In this document: piece by piece, positions 23,542-35,859 of the stretch
How positions within the stretch are numbered: position 1 is the stretch's first letter
How the letters are laid out: the number at the start of each line of letters is the position of its first letter
Source: Malania oleifera
Taxonomy: Eukaryota > Streptophyta > Magnoliopsida > Santalales > Ximeniaceae
Assembly (NCBI RefSeq): GCF_029873635.1
Contig: NC_080423.1
Span: forward strand, 111,059,087-111,123,086
Length of the DNA: 64,000 nucleotides
Direction: 5' to 3'
Made by a program: the position numbers and the translations under genes
The notes under the pieces: model-generated
Databases searched by the model: none
Told to the model about the DNA's origin: nothing
Seen by the model: only the letters and a program-made list of their open reading frames with translations

Positions 23542-23967
23542 ATGTCAAAATTCATTTTACTCTTCCACCTCTTGCTCTTCATCCCTCTCCACAATGCAGA
23601 ATCCGTTGATTACTTTAAGCTCACCTTTCAATGGCCCAACGCATTATGTAGCACTGTCCAAACCCCCTGCATCAAAAAGCCGGACCAACAATTCACAATC
23701 CATGGACTATGGCCGGTTTCTGAGGATGGTGCTTCTCTCATCGATTGCGAGGGGAAGGATCTAAGCAAGAGAAAGGTAAACAAACCATCACTCTGTTTAT
23801 CCATTTATATATTTATTTTAAAATTTAATTTTTAATACTTCGTGTTCTTATCTTGCTTTAATTTTTAAAAGCTAATCAGGACTCTCTCTCTCTCTCACTC
23901 CCCCCCTGTGCGCCGAATAACAGATTAAAAACAATAATATGCAAGCCCTCTTGAAAAAGCACTGGCC
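23542..23967 (+). pseudogene. RNase T2 copy U5 (exon 1 intact, exon 2 truncated)
   Basis: Exon 1 (23542-23775, 78 codons) is fully open: signal peptide MSKFILLFHLLLFIPLHNAE, mature segment YFKLTFQWPNALC, then FTIHGLWP, ending at a GTAAAC donor. Intron 1 is about 150 bases. Exon 2 starts at 23924 after a good CAG acceptor but stops matching after KKHW at about 23967, where unrelated sequence follows. It lacks CAS II and the C-terminus. Its promoter and first exon are the best preserved in the window, so it might still be transcribed. Confidence 0.8.
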
Positions 23968-24927
23968 TACTCATAAATTGCATCTGAATTTTTTTTTTTT
24001 TTTTAAATCTAGATATTGAGTTATGAATTCCAATTCTATCTGAAAGGATGATTGCACTTTTCTTTTTTTTTTTTTTGGTTGAATTTATTTTGAGAAGTTC
24101 AACACCCAAATTACAAAATTTTCAGCTTTCCTACTTTCTACCAAAACCTAAAAAGATAACGATGATTCTCTCAATAGAAATTTAAAATTCAAACATAGTG
24201 GATCAATAAAAAAAATTTGGATGCAATTTATGACTATAGAGTTCGAATATAGATTTCGAGAATTAAATTTAAATTTAAGTAAATTTGTAAGTTGTTCAAC
24301 TTTGTAATATGTTTTATTCAACTTTGCAGTATGAATTTTAAGTTTTAGATTTCAATTTAGTGAAGATTTAAAAAAATTTATGTATAATTTTGCATTACAT
24401 TTTGCTCAAATCGTTCCACACAAATATAATCAAGACCCGAGTTTTAAGTTCCCTAGTATGTGATAACTATAAAACATGACATTGGCATTTAGCACCCCAA
24501 CCCAGACGGGTGAGAGTATACTTTACGAGAAATTATCAAATTAGATTGCCTAATCCCGTCACATTTTAAAGTCTAAACTTCATCAAAATCACCCAAAAAT
24601 CCAAGCATTTTATTGGTTGTTTAAAATGTATTATGGTTAGGCATACAATCCAAAAATTCAATAATGTTCATCATTAACATTTGATTTTTCTTGATTTGTA
24701 ATCAAATTAATTTTTTTAATAATATTTAATACAGAGAAAAAAATATAATATAGACTAAATTTCTTTCTTATTTTCTTTTATTTTTTCCTTAAGAAAAAAA
24801 TTTTGATCCAAACAAACCCTAAAAGTGTACTTACTTTCATGACTTGGTCAAGTTAAGATGAGTTAAAAGACCCTTACCCTATGTTTGGTGCAACAATGTG
24901 GTATAAAATTTGCCAATGGAGGCCCTT
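23968..24927. repeat. non-coding segment duplicated at 33701-34600
   Basis: Collinear with 33701-34600 through the unusual phrase CACCCCAACCCAGACGGGTG at both places (24491 and 34166). It includes one of the dispersed AT-rich repeats (24285-24430). No gene is seen. It is broken at 24927 by solo LTR E, while the other copy is uninterrupted. Confidence 0.75.
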
Positions 24928-26575
24928 TGTAACGACCTGCTTAATTAACATGCTTTTTTTTTTCCACTGTAATAATTATCATACTCTGATACCATAACAT
25001 TATCCTAAGCAGCGAGAAGTATAATACAAATAAACATTTTCATACATAATGATATACCATACTGTACAATACCAGAGTGCTATCATGTTTCCCAAAAGAA
25101 TATATACATGTGTTACCAAATTCCCAAAATTGCCTTAGCTAGCTAGGGCAAATAAAAAAACCCTCCACTGTACTCACTTTGCTGTCAGGGCACTACAGAC
25201 GCCCCTCTACTGCTCGCCTACCTGAATCACCTGAAAAAGGTTTCAACACTGGGATGAGTCAATGCTCAGTAAGACGATATATGCTATTACTAGTGTGTGG
25301 CAAATGAGTCATCATATTATAAAAATCCATTTCCATATAATCATGTGTATCTGGATCTATAAATACAGTACAAATCATAATATTCATTACCATTTTCATG
25401 TTATTTAACACATCTGTATTTAAGTTACTATTCAAAAATACTTCTAACATACATAAGTAATTCCCTTGTCTCTGTAAATCAGAATATACATAATAATAAC
25501 TATAAACTTTCCCCTGTGGATATCTGTATGTCATGATTTAACCCCTCATGACAGGGTTGTGCGGCTCATAGGAGGGATCTACACTGGCTGGCCGACCAGG
25601 TAAATCACTCTACTCCCTCGGTCGATCTGCCCACCTTTACCCATATCTGATGGGGAGCCTGTCCACGTCAAGGGCACTATACGATCGACCTACAACCTAT
25701 TATCTGAATAGGCGGTTGCACTCTGTAAACTGTATACTGCATGTAACTACGGTACCGTACTCTGTAAACTGTATAGTCCAACAAGGTCTGATACTATATA
25801 CATATTCATATATATACTCTTTCACTGTTTTCATCATGTTTTCAAAATTACCATAACGCTATCTTTATGTTTTGTACATACTATAACTGTAGCATCTCGA
25901 TGCTATCTCTGTATAACTGTCTATATATTCTGTAAACGTTCTGTCTGTATACTTTGAATGTTATGGTAATAGAAAACATGGCATGCTTTAAACTCTGTAA
26001 ATCATAATACCGGAACTACATAATCATAATATTGTATCTGTAATTCGTATAATCATGGTGTTAAAATTCGTAAAATTATGGTACTGTAATTCACATAATC
26101 ATAACACTGAAATACATAAAATCATGAAACTACAATTCATAAAACATACTCTCATACTACATACATATTCTCAAGCCACACCATACTTTAATACATAATT
26201 TTTCATAAATAAATACACTGCATAATATTTAGAAATTTCCTAGCATAGCATATATCTCTTACCTTATCTCTGAAAAACCCCTACTATACTCTAGCCTGAT
26301 ACCCGCAGGGCCTCCTACAAAATACCTTGAAACCAATATTTACCAGAACTAAACATCAGTATTTTTCTACCGGTATCATTTCCCATAACTACCACAAGGC
26401 CAAAAGGAAACTAAAAGGTCTTACCCTGAATTTGGGATGATTTCCAACTCCGATTTTCCAACGATCCACTCCGGTAGATGCGTAGAGAACTCCACCAAGA
26501 GGGTCGTGGTAGCTTCGAATAGTCGATCCGGCGACTAGTGGGGCCAGAAATGAAGAGAGAAAGGAGAGAGAGTCG

Positions 26576-26630
<55 letters not shown>

Positions 26631-27012
26631 CGGCGAGAGAACTGATAAAAATCCCGATTTTCCTCCTTTTATAGTGTTAGATTTGTCGACAAGCTACGTC
26701 ACTTCGTCGACGAATCTTTAATAATTTCGTTGACGAAGCCCTGTATTCGTCAACGAAATTCAGACCACCCTAGACCCTTTCTCGGTATTTTCTTGTCGAC
26801 GAAACCCTATGTTCGTCGACGGAATCCTTAAGGCCTTCGTCGACGAAACCATATATTCGTCGACGAAGCCTGACAATTTTCTGAAATTTTGATTATTTAA
26901 TATTATCTCCAAAATGTAATATCGTCGACGAAATCTACGGCCTCCTTCTGTTTTTATTTCTATTTTCTCTCCCTCTTATTATTAAAATATTATTATTCTT
27001 CGGATCACTACA
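24928..27012 (-). mobile_element. solo LTR E with perfect target duplication
   Basis: 2085 bp. The 5-bp duplication CCCTT lies at 24923-24927 and 27013-27017. The paralogous site at about 34597-34602 has a single CCCTT, the empty site. Minus orientation: TCGTCGACGA array (26690-26940), TATAAAA at 26667-26673, (GA)n at 26579-26620 (CT in the transcript), leader block with GATCCACTCCGG-type sequence (26440-26535), hairpin module at 25530-25576. No internal region is present. Confidence 0.92.
26667..26673 (-). promoter_or_regulatory. TATA box of LTR E
   Basis: TATAAAAGG on the minus strand, between the TCGTCGACGA array and the CT tract. Confidence 0.65.
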
Positions 27013-27017
27013 CCCTT

Positions 27018-27904
27018 GATCCATTTATACAATGTATAAGGTTGGTTGACAACTCCAATTATGCAGTGGTATGTTAATATTTTGAATAATTAGACTATTC
27101 TTTATAGATGACAATCCAAATATAAAGCAAAATATCTGTTATAACTAGTCCACTCCACTTCATGCAATATAGTAAACTTTAATCTCTAAAATAAACACAT
27201 CTTAACATAAAATATTATAGACAATGAAAGTATTCAAATTTTCATTATAGTTCATTCTTAACCTATTTTTTTCTAGAAACCAAATGTGATATAAGAGAAA
27301 AGAGAGTACATATTTTTTTCTTCTTATTTTTCCTAAAACACCCTTAATTTTACAAGTTATCTTTCTGTCTTCTCAGCTCTCATAATCTCTTACGTTGCGT
27401 TTAAAAGTATGAATTTCAAACCTTTGATTTGGATTTTAGTGAATTTGGACAAATTTTAATTCGATTTTATATTACATCTTATTCAAATTCAATACAACTT
27501 CAAATTTAAGATATCTCCAAATATATAATTTAAAAATAATAAATTTAAAACTTTGGAGCACACAAGTAATGTATGTTTTATAAACTTACAAAATGCATTT
27601 GTAATAGAGTGACACCCTACCATAATGAAACTGATGGATGTTGACATTAACTAGCTCTAGTTGAGGAATTTTGGTCAGTAGATTTTTTTTTTTTCCAGAC
27701 GGCATAGAAATTCAACATTTGTATTCTTAAATCAAAGTTGAGCTTGCAAAAGTTGCTCATTACTTGTTGAAGACAAGGGTGTATGATTGATGGACTAAAC
27801 AAAATCACAGCCACAGCCACAGCCACAGGGGTTGCTCTTTCCATCTTTTGTCCATGTTTTTGTTCTTTAGTTTTGAAATATTCTGGTTTTGTTTTTTATT
27901 ATAG
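27018..27904. other. intergenic AT-rich sequence
   Basis: No gene. Contains one AT-rich dispersed repeat (27405-27560) and a stretch (27660-27820) matching 22955-23090. 27820-27904 begins the segment shared with 54190-54470. Confidence 0.5.
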
Positions 27905-28010
27905 GCAAATGAAAAATTGTGCAAGGATTTGCTGTTTAGAAGTTTGAATGTTGTGGCCATTGAATTCAATGTGAAGATGGCAAATCAGGAGGATGCCCTT
28001 CTAATTTGGT
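27905..28010 (+). pseudogene. exon-like fragment of unknown gene
   Basis: Bounded by a TTTTTTATTATAG acceptor-like sequence and a GTATTT donor-like sequence, with an open frame reading LCKDLLFRSLNVVAIEF then KMANQEDALLIW. A diverged copy at about 54271-54391 has the same flanks and end but a different middle and a stop. I do not recognise the family. It may be part of a decayed gene carried by the duplicated segment. Confidence 0.3.
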
Positions 28011-28068
28011 ATTTTTATTATCCCTCCATTTTTAGATTCAAAAACACAAATTTAAGTTTAAGATTTCT

Positions 28069-28455
28069 ACTATGTTGGGAAGGGCTTAGATTTGTAGTTG
28101 GATTGGATTTGGATAAGATGTAATGTAAAATCGAATTAAATTTGTTCAAATCTATTCAAATCCTAATATCCATACACAGCGTTTAAATTTTCAATTATGA
28201 AAAATATCTTTTCCTATGTTTGGAGAGGCCTTAGATTTGTAGTTGGATTGGATTTGGATAAGATGTAATATAAAATCGTATTGAAAATTTGTTCAAATCT
28301 AAATATCCATACTCCTACCTAATCGCATGGTTTAAATTTTCAATTATGAAAAATATTTTTTCCTATGTTTGGAGAAGCCTTAGATTTATAGTTGGATTGG
28401 ATTTGAATGAGATGTAATATAAAATTGTATTGCAATTTGTTCAAATCTTTTCCAT
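28069..28455. repeat. tandem repeat, period about 145 bp
   Basis: Two and a half units, each starting with a CTATGTTTGGAGAGGC-like phrase (28069, 28214, 28359). The unit contains GGATTTGGATAAGATGTAAT. Single diverged units of the same repeat occur at 24285, 27405, 33950, 54575, 56735 and 59285, which suggests a small dispersed element. Confidence 0.65.
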
Positions 28456-28675
28456 ACTCCTCTTTACATGTTTGATATTAATAAATTTAGGATTAAATTG
28501 TCATATGTCTAATATTTAAAATACATGTATATAAGCACATGGAAGGAAAAAGTCTTTTGTATAATTTTCAATCTTTTTTACAAAAATATAGGGAAAGTTT
28601 TTATTTTTGCGACAAATTTTAAGAGAGATTCTTGAAACCTTAGGAGAGGTTTTTGAGATTTTTGAAAATCTTTTC

Positions 28676-28915
28676 CATACTCCTCTTCCTCGTCCGCTAC
28701 CGCCACCGCCACCAGTGGTACCTTATTATATCTCACAAGCACCCTTTGCAGCGCCACTCTCATATGTTGTGCCTCCAAAATTAGGGGGTCAAAACTATGC
28801 TCCTCCTCCTCCTACTCGACCGCCACCGCCGTCACCACCAATGGCACCTTATTATATCCCACAAGCACCCTTTGCAGCGCCACCCCCATATGTTGTGCCT
28901 CCACGACCTCAATAG
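28676..28915 (+). pseudogene. 3' part of the proline-rich repeat gene
   Basis: Two clean repeat units, APYYI(S/P)QAPFAAP with PPKLGGQNYAPPPP, then PPR PQ stop. Same end as the relic at 10831-11895. The 5' part is missing; upstream sequence (28560-28675) is instead shared with 56190-56335. Without a start it cannot be a gene by itself. Confidence 0.6.
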
Positions 28916-29110
28916 CCATTTTAATATGCCAATCTACTATGTGATGATAAGCGTTTTTTTGAATAATGAAGACTTTCTAATTGTTGCTCAATCTAAGTCT
29001 GACTACGTAGTTTTATTGTTTTGTTTTCACTTTGGAACTTAGGAATACTTATTAATTGGGAAAAGCTATCATAATATATTACATTAAAGTGAAAATCCTC
29101 ATTTTCAATG

Positions 29111-29184
<74 letters not shown>

Positions 29185-29599
29185 GAGTTTTATTCATGTT
29201 TGGTTTGTGAAATAAAATGGGATGAGAATCAAGTAGTCGAGCATTCAATATGGAGAAATTAAGAATTACAATTTTTTTTTTATTTTGTAAATTTAATGAT
29301 TTTAGACATGTTAATATCAATGTTTGCATATACAATTTTAATTGTAATGTTATACCATGGATATACATTCATGTGCGCACAACCATATAAAATGCACACA
29401 GAAGGGAAGGACTATGCACAACCGTCGATGTACTATGCAAAATCGTCAACAATTTTCAAATGATTACAACTACATGATTTTTTTTATATTCAAGGCATTA
29501 AGTATAGATAATTTTGCTGATTAACTACGCAATTATTACTAATGATCCTAAAAGTAAAAGTAGAAGAGATGAGATAACGATATCATAAGAGTATATGAG

Positions 29600-29647
<48 letters not shown>

Positions 29648-31480
29648 AACTATAATGGTAAAATATGCTTAGATAAAAAAATTATAATTCTTAAAATAAG
29701 ATAAAGGACTAGAATGAGTGATTGAAAAACAATAATCATATTATTTATGTTGAAAAGTTAAGTAGGATATATTTGAAAAGACTCATTAGAGTTGCAAGTT
29801 AAATTCCAAAATGAAATAAAATTTACATAAATTTCAAGACTTTATGGATGGATACAATTGTTTGACTATCTAATTGTTGCAGAACGTCTCACTCTCCCTT
29901 CATTTTCAAATGTATATATTTGTCTCTACTCATTTATTGGCTTTAGTAACATAGAGACAATGAGTTCATCATACATTAATTTTGTGCTAATATGATCATG
30001 TCATCATAAATTTCGTGGCTTGCCTCATTGTAACAAGCTTTTTGGTCCAAATTTCACTATTTGATTGGCTTTTTTCGCAAGTTAAAAGACCCAAAAACAA
30101 AAAGTGCTCTAGTTGGCTACCTTTTTGTTATTTTTTTTTTCACCTATCTAATTCTATTATAAGGTTATAATCTAATAAGTAATTGCTAATTTTCAATAGT
30201 TAAATTTTATTCAATTTTATAATGTAAGCTAATAAATGAATTTATTGCTTTTATTCTTTGATATATGAATATTTTTGTTTCATCAAAAAAGAAAGAAAAG
30301 AAAACATGTAGATACAAAAATATAGGTTTCTTCTTCATGCTCATATAATAAAATTAACTAATCATAACTTTTCATAAACTTATAAGGATGATTTTATTTA
30401 ATTATTTATAAGTCAAAGTCAATAAGATTATATTAATTTGTTAGATTTAATTATTTTTTTCACTAAAAGAAGAGATTCTTTTTAACCAACAACAAAAAAA
30501 ATATAGTTGAAGGGTCTAAGTATATTTTGTCCCTTTTTTAAATGGGCAAATGACTAAATTATTGGCTTGCAACTATAAAAGGATTAGACACATGCGTATG
30601 AAAATTTACGCCATTTTCTCCGTTAATTTCGTTAACACTTTTTTCTTTACTTTAGAATTTGTCATTAACTGTTTGGTTTGAAAACATGTATGGTGTGCTC
30701 ATCATAGGCAGTATTGACTAATTAAATGATTGTTTATGAGACAATTCTTGCACCTCCTTTGGCCTTCTCCTTCCCTTCTGTGTGCATTTTATATGGTTGT
30801 GTGCACGTGAATGTATATCCATGATAAAACACTACAATTAAAATTGCATATGCAAACATTGATATTAATATATCTAAAATCATTAAATTTATAAAATAAT
30901 TAAATCTTTAGGGTGCCTAGAGGAGTACCTCTCGATGGTTTCTGGGTTTTAAGTGAGTTGCCATTTCAAAGAAGCAGAGGTGGGTTGTTGTTGTTGTTGT
31001 TGTTATTGTTATTCTTATTATTATGATATTTGAGGTTCTTTGAACATTCAACCGATGCAGGGGGTAATGAGTTCGTCATTCTATTCCCTTTTCATTTAGG
31101 CTTTGTTTGGAACTCAGAAATTACTAGAAAAAGAAAAGAAAAATTATCAAGGAATACACATTTTCATAGAGAGAGAGATATTTCTGTAAACTAATTTATT
31201 GGTCTAATTGCTTGGACATTCTGCACAAATTCCCATACAAGAATTACATAGAGAGAGGGACTGATTTATTGGCCTAGCGATTTGGGCATGCTCCACGAAT
31301 TTCCATCTAAGAATGAGAGATAGAGAATAATTCATCATCTTCCCTGAAAAATAGAAAATAAAATAAAAATAAAAACAGACGATAGGGGCACTGCATTTTT
31401 TATAAATAAATAAGTAAATAAAAAATTAGAAAAAAATTTATATTTACCGGACGAATAAAGCTTAACGGAAAGAAAATAAC
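28916..31480. repeat. duplicated segment, copy c
   Basis: Reference copy of the segment seen at 11896-15611 and 15712-17879. It is cleaner: (CT)n at 29110-29180, (TA)n at 29602-29644. A stretch at 29880-30100 is absent from copies a and b but present at 59540-59745. No gene is seen. It runs into the last exon of RNase copy U6. Confidence 0.75.
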
Positions 31481-32358
31481 ATTTCCACTTGGAGATCGAC
31501 AACTGGATGGTTTACGGTTATTTTTACTGGGACAAGAAACAGGATTTCCAGTAAGGTCCAAACATATTATTATCTCATGCAGTTGAATTGTGTTGGATGC
31601 ATGCATATTACACCTCAGTTGTGGGACATGGCTAACCGCGGATTCGATAGCGGCACTAATATCCGATGGCTTCCACGGTGTTTGTCCTAGTGTTATACCT
31701 ATTGAAGAAAGAAACAAAAAAAACAAGAAATTTAATATATTCAAAATTTTGGTACATTTTTTGTGAAATTAAATTTGAGAATACCGTGGCTCTTGAGAGC
31801 TTCGAGCAAAGAACCTATTCTTCCCTTTGCCGAAATGGCTCTATATGTGAACATTTTTCATGCTTTTCCCATTGAAAAATCTAAAAATCAAAGTCTTCCT
31901 TATAAGTGAAACTAGGCTAGTGCTTTTTCAAAAGGGCTTGCATATTATTATTTTTAATTTGTTATTTTGCGCACCGCCCCCGCGCCCAGGGGGGGGGGGT
32001 GGGCGTCGAGAGAGAGCGTCTTGATTAGCTTTTAATAATTAAAGCAAGATAAGTCCACGAAGTACTAAAAATTAAATTTAAAAATAAATAAATAAATGGA
32101 TAAACAGAGTAATGGTTTGTTTACCTTTCTCTTGCTTAGATCCTCCCCCTTGCAATCAATGAGAGAAGGACCATCCTTAGAATTTGGCCATAGTCCATGG
32201 ATTGTGAATTGTTGGTTCGGCTTTTTGATGTAGGGGGCTTGGACAGTGCTACATAATGCGTTGGGCCATTGAAAGGTGACCTTAAAGTAAACAACGGATT
32301 TTGCATGGTAGAGAGGGATGAAGAGCAAGAGGTGGAAGAGTAAAATGAATTTTGATAT
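31400..32358 (-). pseudogene. RNase T2 copy U6 (three exons, dead)
   Basis: Exon 1 (32358-32125) has lost its start codon (ATA in place of ATG) but keeps FTIHGLWP. Exon 2 (31958 to about 31760) has lost the AG acceptor, has a stop at the Trp of FDFW, a changed CAS II (WEKHEKC) and a small deletion. Exon 3 (about 31700-31400) is the best copy of this exon: GQTPWKPSDISAAIESAV, PQLRCNMHASN, then CLDLTGNPVSCPS, typical of the T2 C-terminus. It gives the full length of the ancestral protein, about 230-250 residues, normal for the family. Confidence 0.8.
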
Positions 32359-32622
32359 TTTTATCGGAGCCAGTAGCTATGATGGAAGCTTGGCCAACTC
32401 AGTGCATATTTATATTGAAATTCTTGAAAAAAATTTCATGAAGTAGGCTTCATTCTGGTGGAGTAAAGCATGAAAATGTTCTCCCTACTAAACTAAATCT
32501 TTCTACAAATGGCAATAATTTAAATTTAATTGTTTTATTGTTAAAATCATTTTATTTTGGGGATAATTTTAAAATTTTATATTTTGTAAAAGAAGGTGAA
32601 TTGTCATTCTAAAGCAAATAAA

Positions 32623-32692
<70 letters not shown>

Positions 32693-33690
32693 ATATTACT
32701 CACGTAAATATTGTGTTATTTGCATTTAACATCTTGAGTTAGATAACAATAAACATTCAAAATTTTTATCCAAATCAATGATGAAGTTTATAAATTTTTA
32801 AAGCAAATAACACATGTGTAACCTCCGTTGATTGACATGTGTCATTATTGTTTCTTTTTTTAAAGCAAATAGAAATGGAAAAAAATTTATCAACTTCATC
32901 ATTGGTTTCGATAAAAATTTTGAATGTTTATTATTATGTAGCTCAAGATGTTAAATACGAATAACACAATATTTGGGTGAGTAATATGCATACACACATA
33001 TATTTTCCATTTTTATTTGCTTTAGAATGACAATTCATCTTCTTTTACAAAATATAAAATTTTAAAATTATCCTCAGAATAGAATGATTTTAACAATAAA
33101 ACAATTAAATTTAAATTATTGCCATTTGTAGAAAGATTTAGTTTAGTAAGGAGAACATTTTCATGCCTTACTCCACAAGAATGAAGCCCACTTCATGAAA
33201 TTTTTTTCAAGAATTTCAATATAAATATGCACTAAGTTGGACAAGCTTCCATCATAGCTACTGGCTCCAATAAAAATGTCAAAATTCATTTTACTCTTCC
33301 ACTCTTGCTCTTCATCCCTCTCTACCATGTAGAATCCGTTGATTACTTTAAGCTCACCTTTCAATGGCCCAACGCATTATGTAGCACTGTCTAAACCCCC
33401 TGAATCAAAAAGCCGGACCAACAATTCACAATCCATGGACTACGGCCGGTTTCTAAGGATGGTGCTTCTCTTATTGATTGCGAGGGGGAGGATCTAAGCA
33501 AGAGAAAGGTAAACGAACCATCACTCTGTTTATTTATTTATTTTTAAATTTAATTTTTAGTACTTCGTGGACTTATCTTGCTTTAATTATTAAAAGCTAA
33601 TCAGGACTCTCTCTCACTCACTCCCCCCCCCCCCCCCGCGCGTGCGCCGAATAACAGATTAAAAACAATAATATGCAGGCCCTCTTGAAA
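31950..33690. repeat. inverted repeat of two RNase T2 5' halves
   Basis: U6 (minus) and U7 (plus) stand head to head. Start of exon 2, intron 1, exon 1, promoter and upstream sequence are repeated in mirror orientation, with arms of about 800-850 bases. The less symmetric centre is near 32840 and holds ACACATGTGT-like sequence. The left arm carries (TA)n(TG)n at 32628-32690. Confidence 0.7.
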
Positions 33691-33700
33691 AAGCACTAGC
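33276..33700 (+). pseudogene. RNase T2 copy U7 (exon 1 and start of exon 2)
   Basis: Exon 1 (33276-33508) has a one-base deletion after codon 10 and later in-frame stops. Exon 2 starts at about 33657 after a CAG acceptor, has CACTAG in place of CACTGG, then breaks off at the same point as U5. Downstream sequence is shared with U5, so U5 and U7 are sister copies. Confidence 0.75.
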
Positions 33701-34600
33701 CTACTCATAAATTGCATCTGAAATTTTTTAAAAAAAAAAATCTAGATATTGAGTTATGAATTCCAATTCTATGAGAGGATGATTGCACTTTTTTTTTTTT
33801 TTTGGTTGAATTTATTTTGAGTAGTTCAACACCCAAATTACAAAATTTTCAGCTTTCCTACTTTCTACCAAAACCTAAAAAGATAAAGATGATTCTCTCA
33901 ATAGAAAATTTATGAGTATAGATTTTGAGGATTAAATTTAAATTTCAGTAAATTTGTAAGTTGTTCTACTTTGTAATATGTTTTATTCAACTTTGCAGTG
34001 TGAATTTTAAGTTTTAGATTTCAATTTAATGAAGATTGAAAAAAAAAAATTCTATATAATTTTGCATTACATTTTGCTCAAATTGTTCAACACAAATATA
34101 ATCAAGACCCGAGTTTTAAGTTCCCTAGTATGTGATAACTATAAAACATGACATTGGCATTTAGCACCCCAACCCAGACGGGTGAGAGTATACTTTAGGA
34201 GAAATTATCAAATTAGATCGCCTAATTCCGTCACATTTTAAAGTTTAAACTTCATCAAAATCACCCAAAAATCCAAGCATTTTATTGGTTATTTAAAATG
34301 TATTATGGTTGGGCATACAATCCAAAAATTTAATAATGTTCATCATTAACATTTGATTTTTCTTGATTTGTAATCAAATTAGTTTTTTGAATAGTATTTA
34401 ATACAGAGAAAAAAATATAATATAGACTAAATTTCTTTTTTATTTTCTTTTATTTTTTCCTCAAGAAAAAAATTTTGATAAAAAAAAAACCCTAAAAGTG
34501 TACTTATTTTCATGACTTGGTCAGGTTAAGATGAGTTAAAAGACCCTTACCCTATGTTCGGTGCAATAATGTGGTATAAAATTTGCCAATGGAGGCCCTT
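33701..34600. repeat. non-coding segment duplicated at 23968-24927
   Basis: The uninterrupted sister of 23968-24927 and 27013 onward. It shows the unoccupied target of solo LTR E. No gene. Confidence 0.75.
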
Positions 34601-34871
34601 GATGTCTATGCCAAGCCTGATCAAGAAAATATTATTCACCAATCAACATTCAACAAAGCCACAATAATTTCAGCAAAATATAAACATGCAAAAATCACCA
34701 AAACCACAAGAACGCATTTACATGGTTTAACCCAAAAATTGACCTATATTCACGACAGGAACTCACCTTCGAAGACGCTTTATTAAAGACGGTGGAAATA
34801 AATATATGTACACAAATTTACCATCATGCCTTACCAATCTCCTCGAAGAAAGTCTAGTGACACAAGAACTC
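34601..34871. other. repeat-like sequence split by a LINE
   Basis: Together with 35449-35860 this reads as one piece once the LINE is removed. The phrase GCATTTACATGGTTTAACCC resembles the ends of plant copia-type or other LTR repeats, but I see no clear boundaries. No gene. Confidence 0.35.
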
Positions 34872-35448
34872 AAGAACAACCCAAGAAAGTCTAGTGACAT
34901 GATTGCTGAGAAGCTTAACATTGCAGGGTCCATTGACGCAGTTAAGATTGGTGCTTCTTCTTCCTTGTAAGGGGGGAGAAAACCTTATTTGTGTAAGGGA
35001 AAAGGTAACGCTTCCCATGCTAGTTTGGTTAAAACTGGAAAGTCCATCGATAATGGAACTGCCCCTCTTGGGCCTTCGATCATTGGTACTTCCTATGGAA
35101 GTGCTTTGGTACAAAATAAGGAGTTCCAAAATGTGAAAAGGATGAAATGGAACAAGGGATCTCGGCCTCCTTGAGCTCTTTTGTTCTTGCGTTGTCTTTG
35201 TATTCTAGGTATGCCCAGTTTTGATTGTACTTTGTTTCTAGGGTTTTCCTAGTTTTGTTGCTACCTTGTTTGTAAGTTCTGTGCCCTGGGTATGCCCAGG
35301 TTTGATTGTATTTGTTTCTAGGTTCTTCCTAGTTGTGATTGGGAGCTGTGGCCTCCCTGCCCAGTGTATGTGTCAGATTTATCTGTACATATCCCTTTGA
35401 TCAATATACATTTACCCCTTTTGATCAAAAAAAGAACAACCCAAGAAA
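34872..35448 (+). mobile_element. 5'-truncated LINE insertion with 17-bp target duplication
   Basis: Exact 17-bp direct repeats beginning AAGAACAACCC at 34872-34888 and 35432-35448. The insert (about 543 bp) contains a decayed C-terminal frame (GNASHASLVKTGKSIDNG) and a 3' untranslated region with repeated TTTGTTTCTAGG phrases. It ends TTGATCAAAAAAA, a typical plant L1 tail. Length of duplication, truncation and tail all fit target-primed insertion. Confidence 0.85.
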
Positions 35449-35859
35449 ACCCCTTTTCGCACCTGCGAAGAGCTCTAGGCTTCTTCCTATATTCCTTCTT
35501 AATTTCCCCAAAAGAAACCCCCCCTAAGACCTAGATCTGTGTTTACCTTCCCCCTACCTATGCGTGAACCTTCCCTGGAAGCTAGAGACCCCCAACGCCG
35601 AACCCTCCTCCTACCGTATCCCTCTCTCTCGCACAACGGTTGAAAGCTATCTCTTGGCCGATGAAGACTCTCAGGTTCTCAAGCAAGAAGTCTCAGCTAA
35701 AATCTGTTCTGAAGCAGAAAAATAAACCCACGGGCTTGCTGTTTCTATTTTACAAATAAAAAAGTAAATTACATCAATGCCCCCCAACGCAAAACACACA
35801 CAACAGTCATTGGATCTCTACATCAGATGGATGGCTTGGATCCATGCTTGACACTCCAA
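35449..35859. other. repeat-like sequence, right part
   Basis: Continuation of 34601-34871 across the LINE. It includes CT-rich and pyrimidine-rich sequence and a run of short A-rich blocks. No gene is seen. Confidence 0.35.

Noticed and set aside
17880-33700. The RNase T2 cluster as a self-incompatibility S-locus
   Set aside because: T2 sequence and intron after the SKR segment are compatible, but every copy is broken and no F-box gene is present. The claim has no support here.
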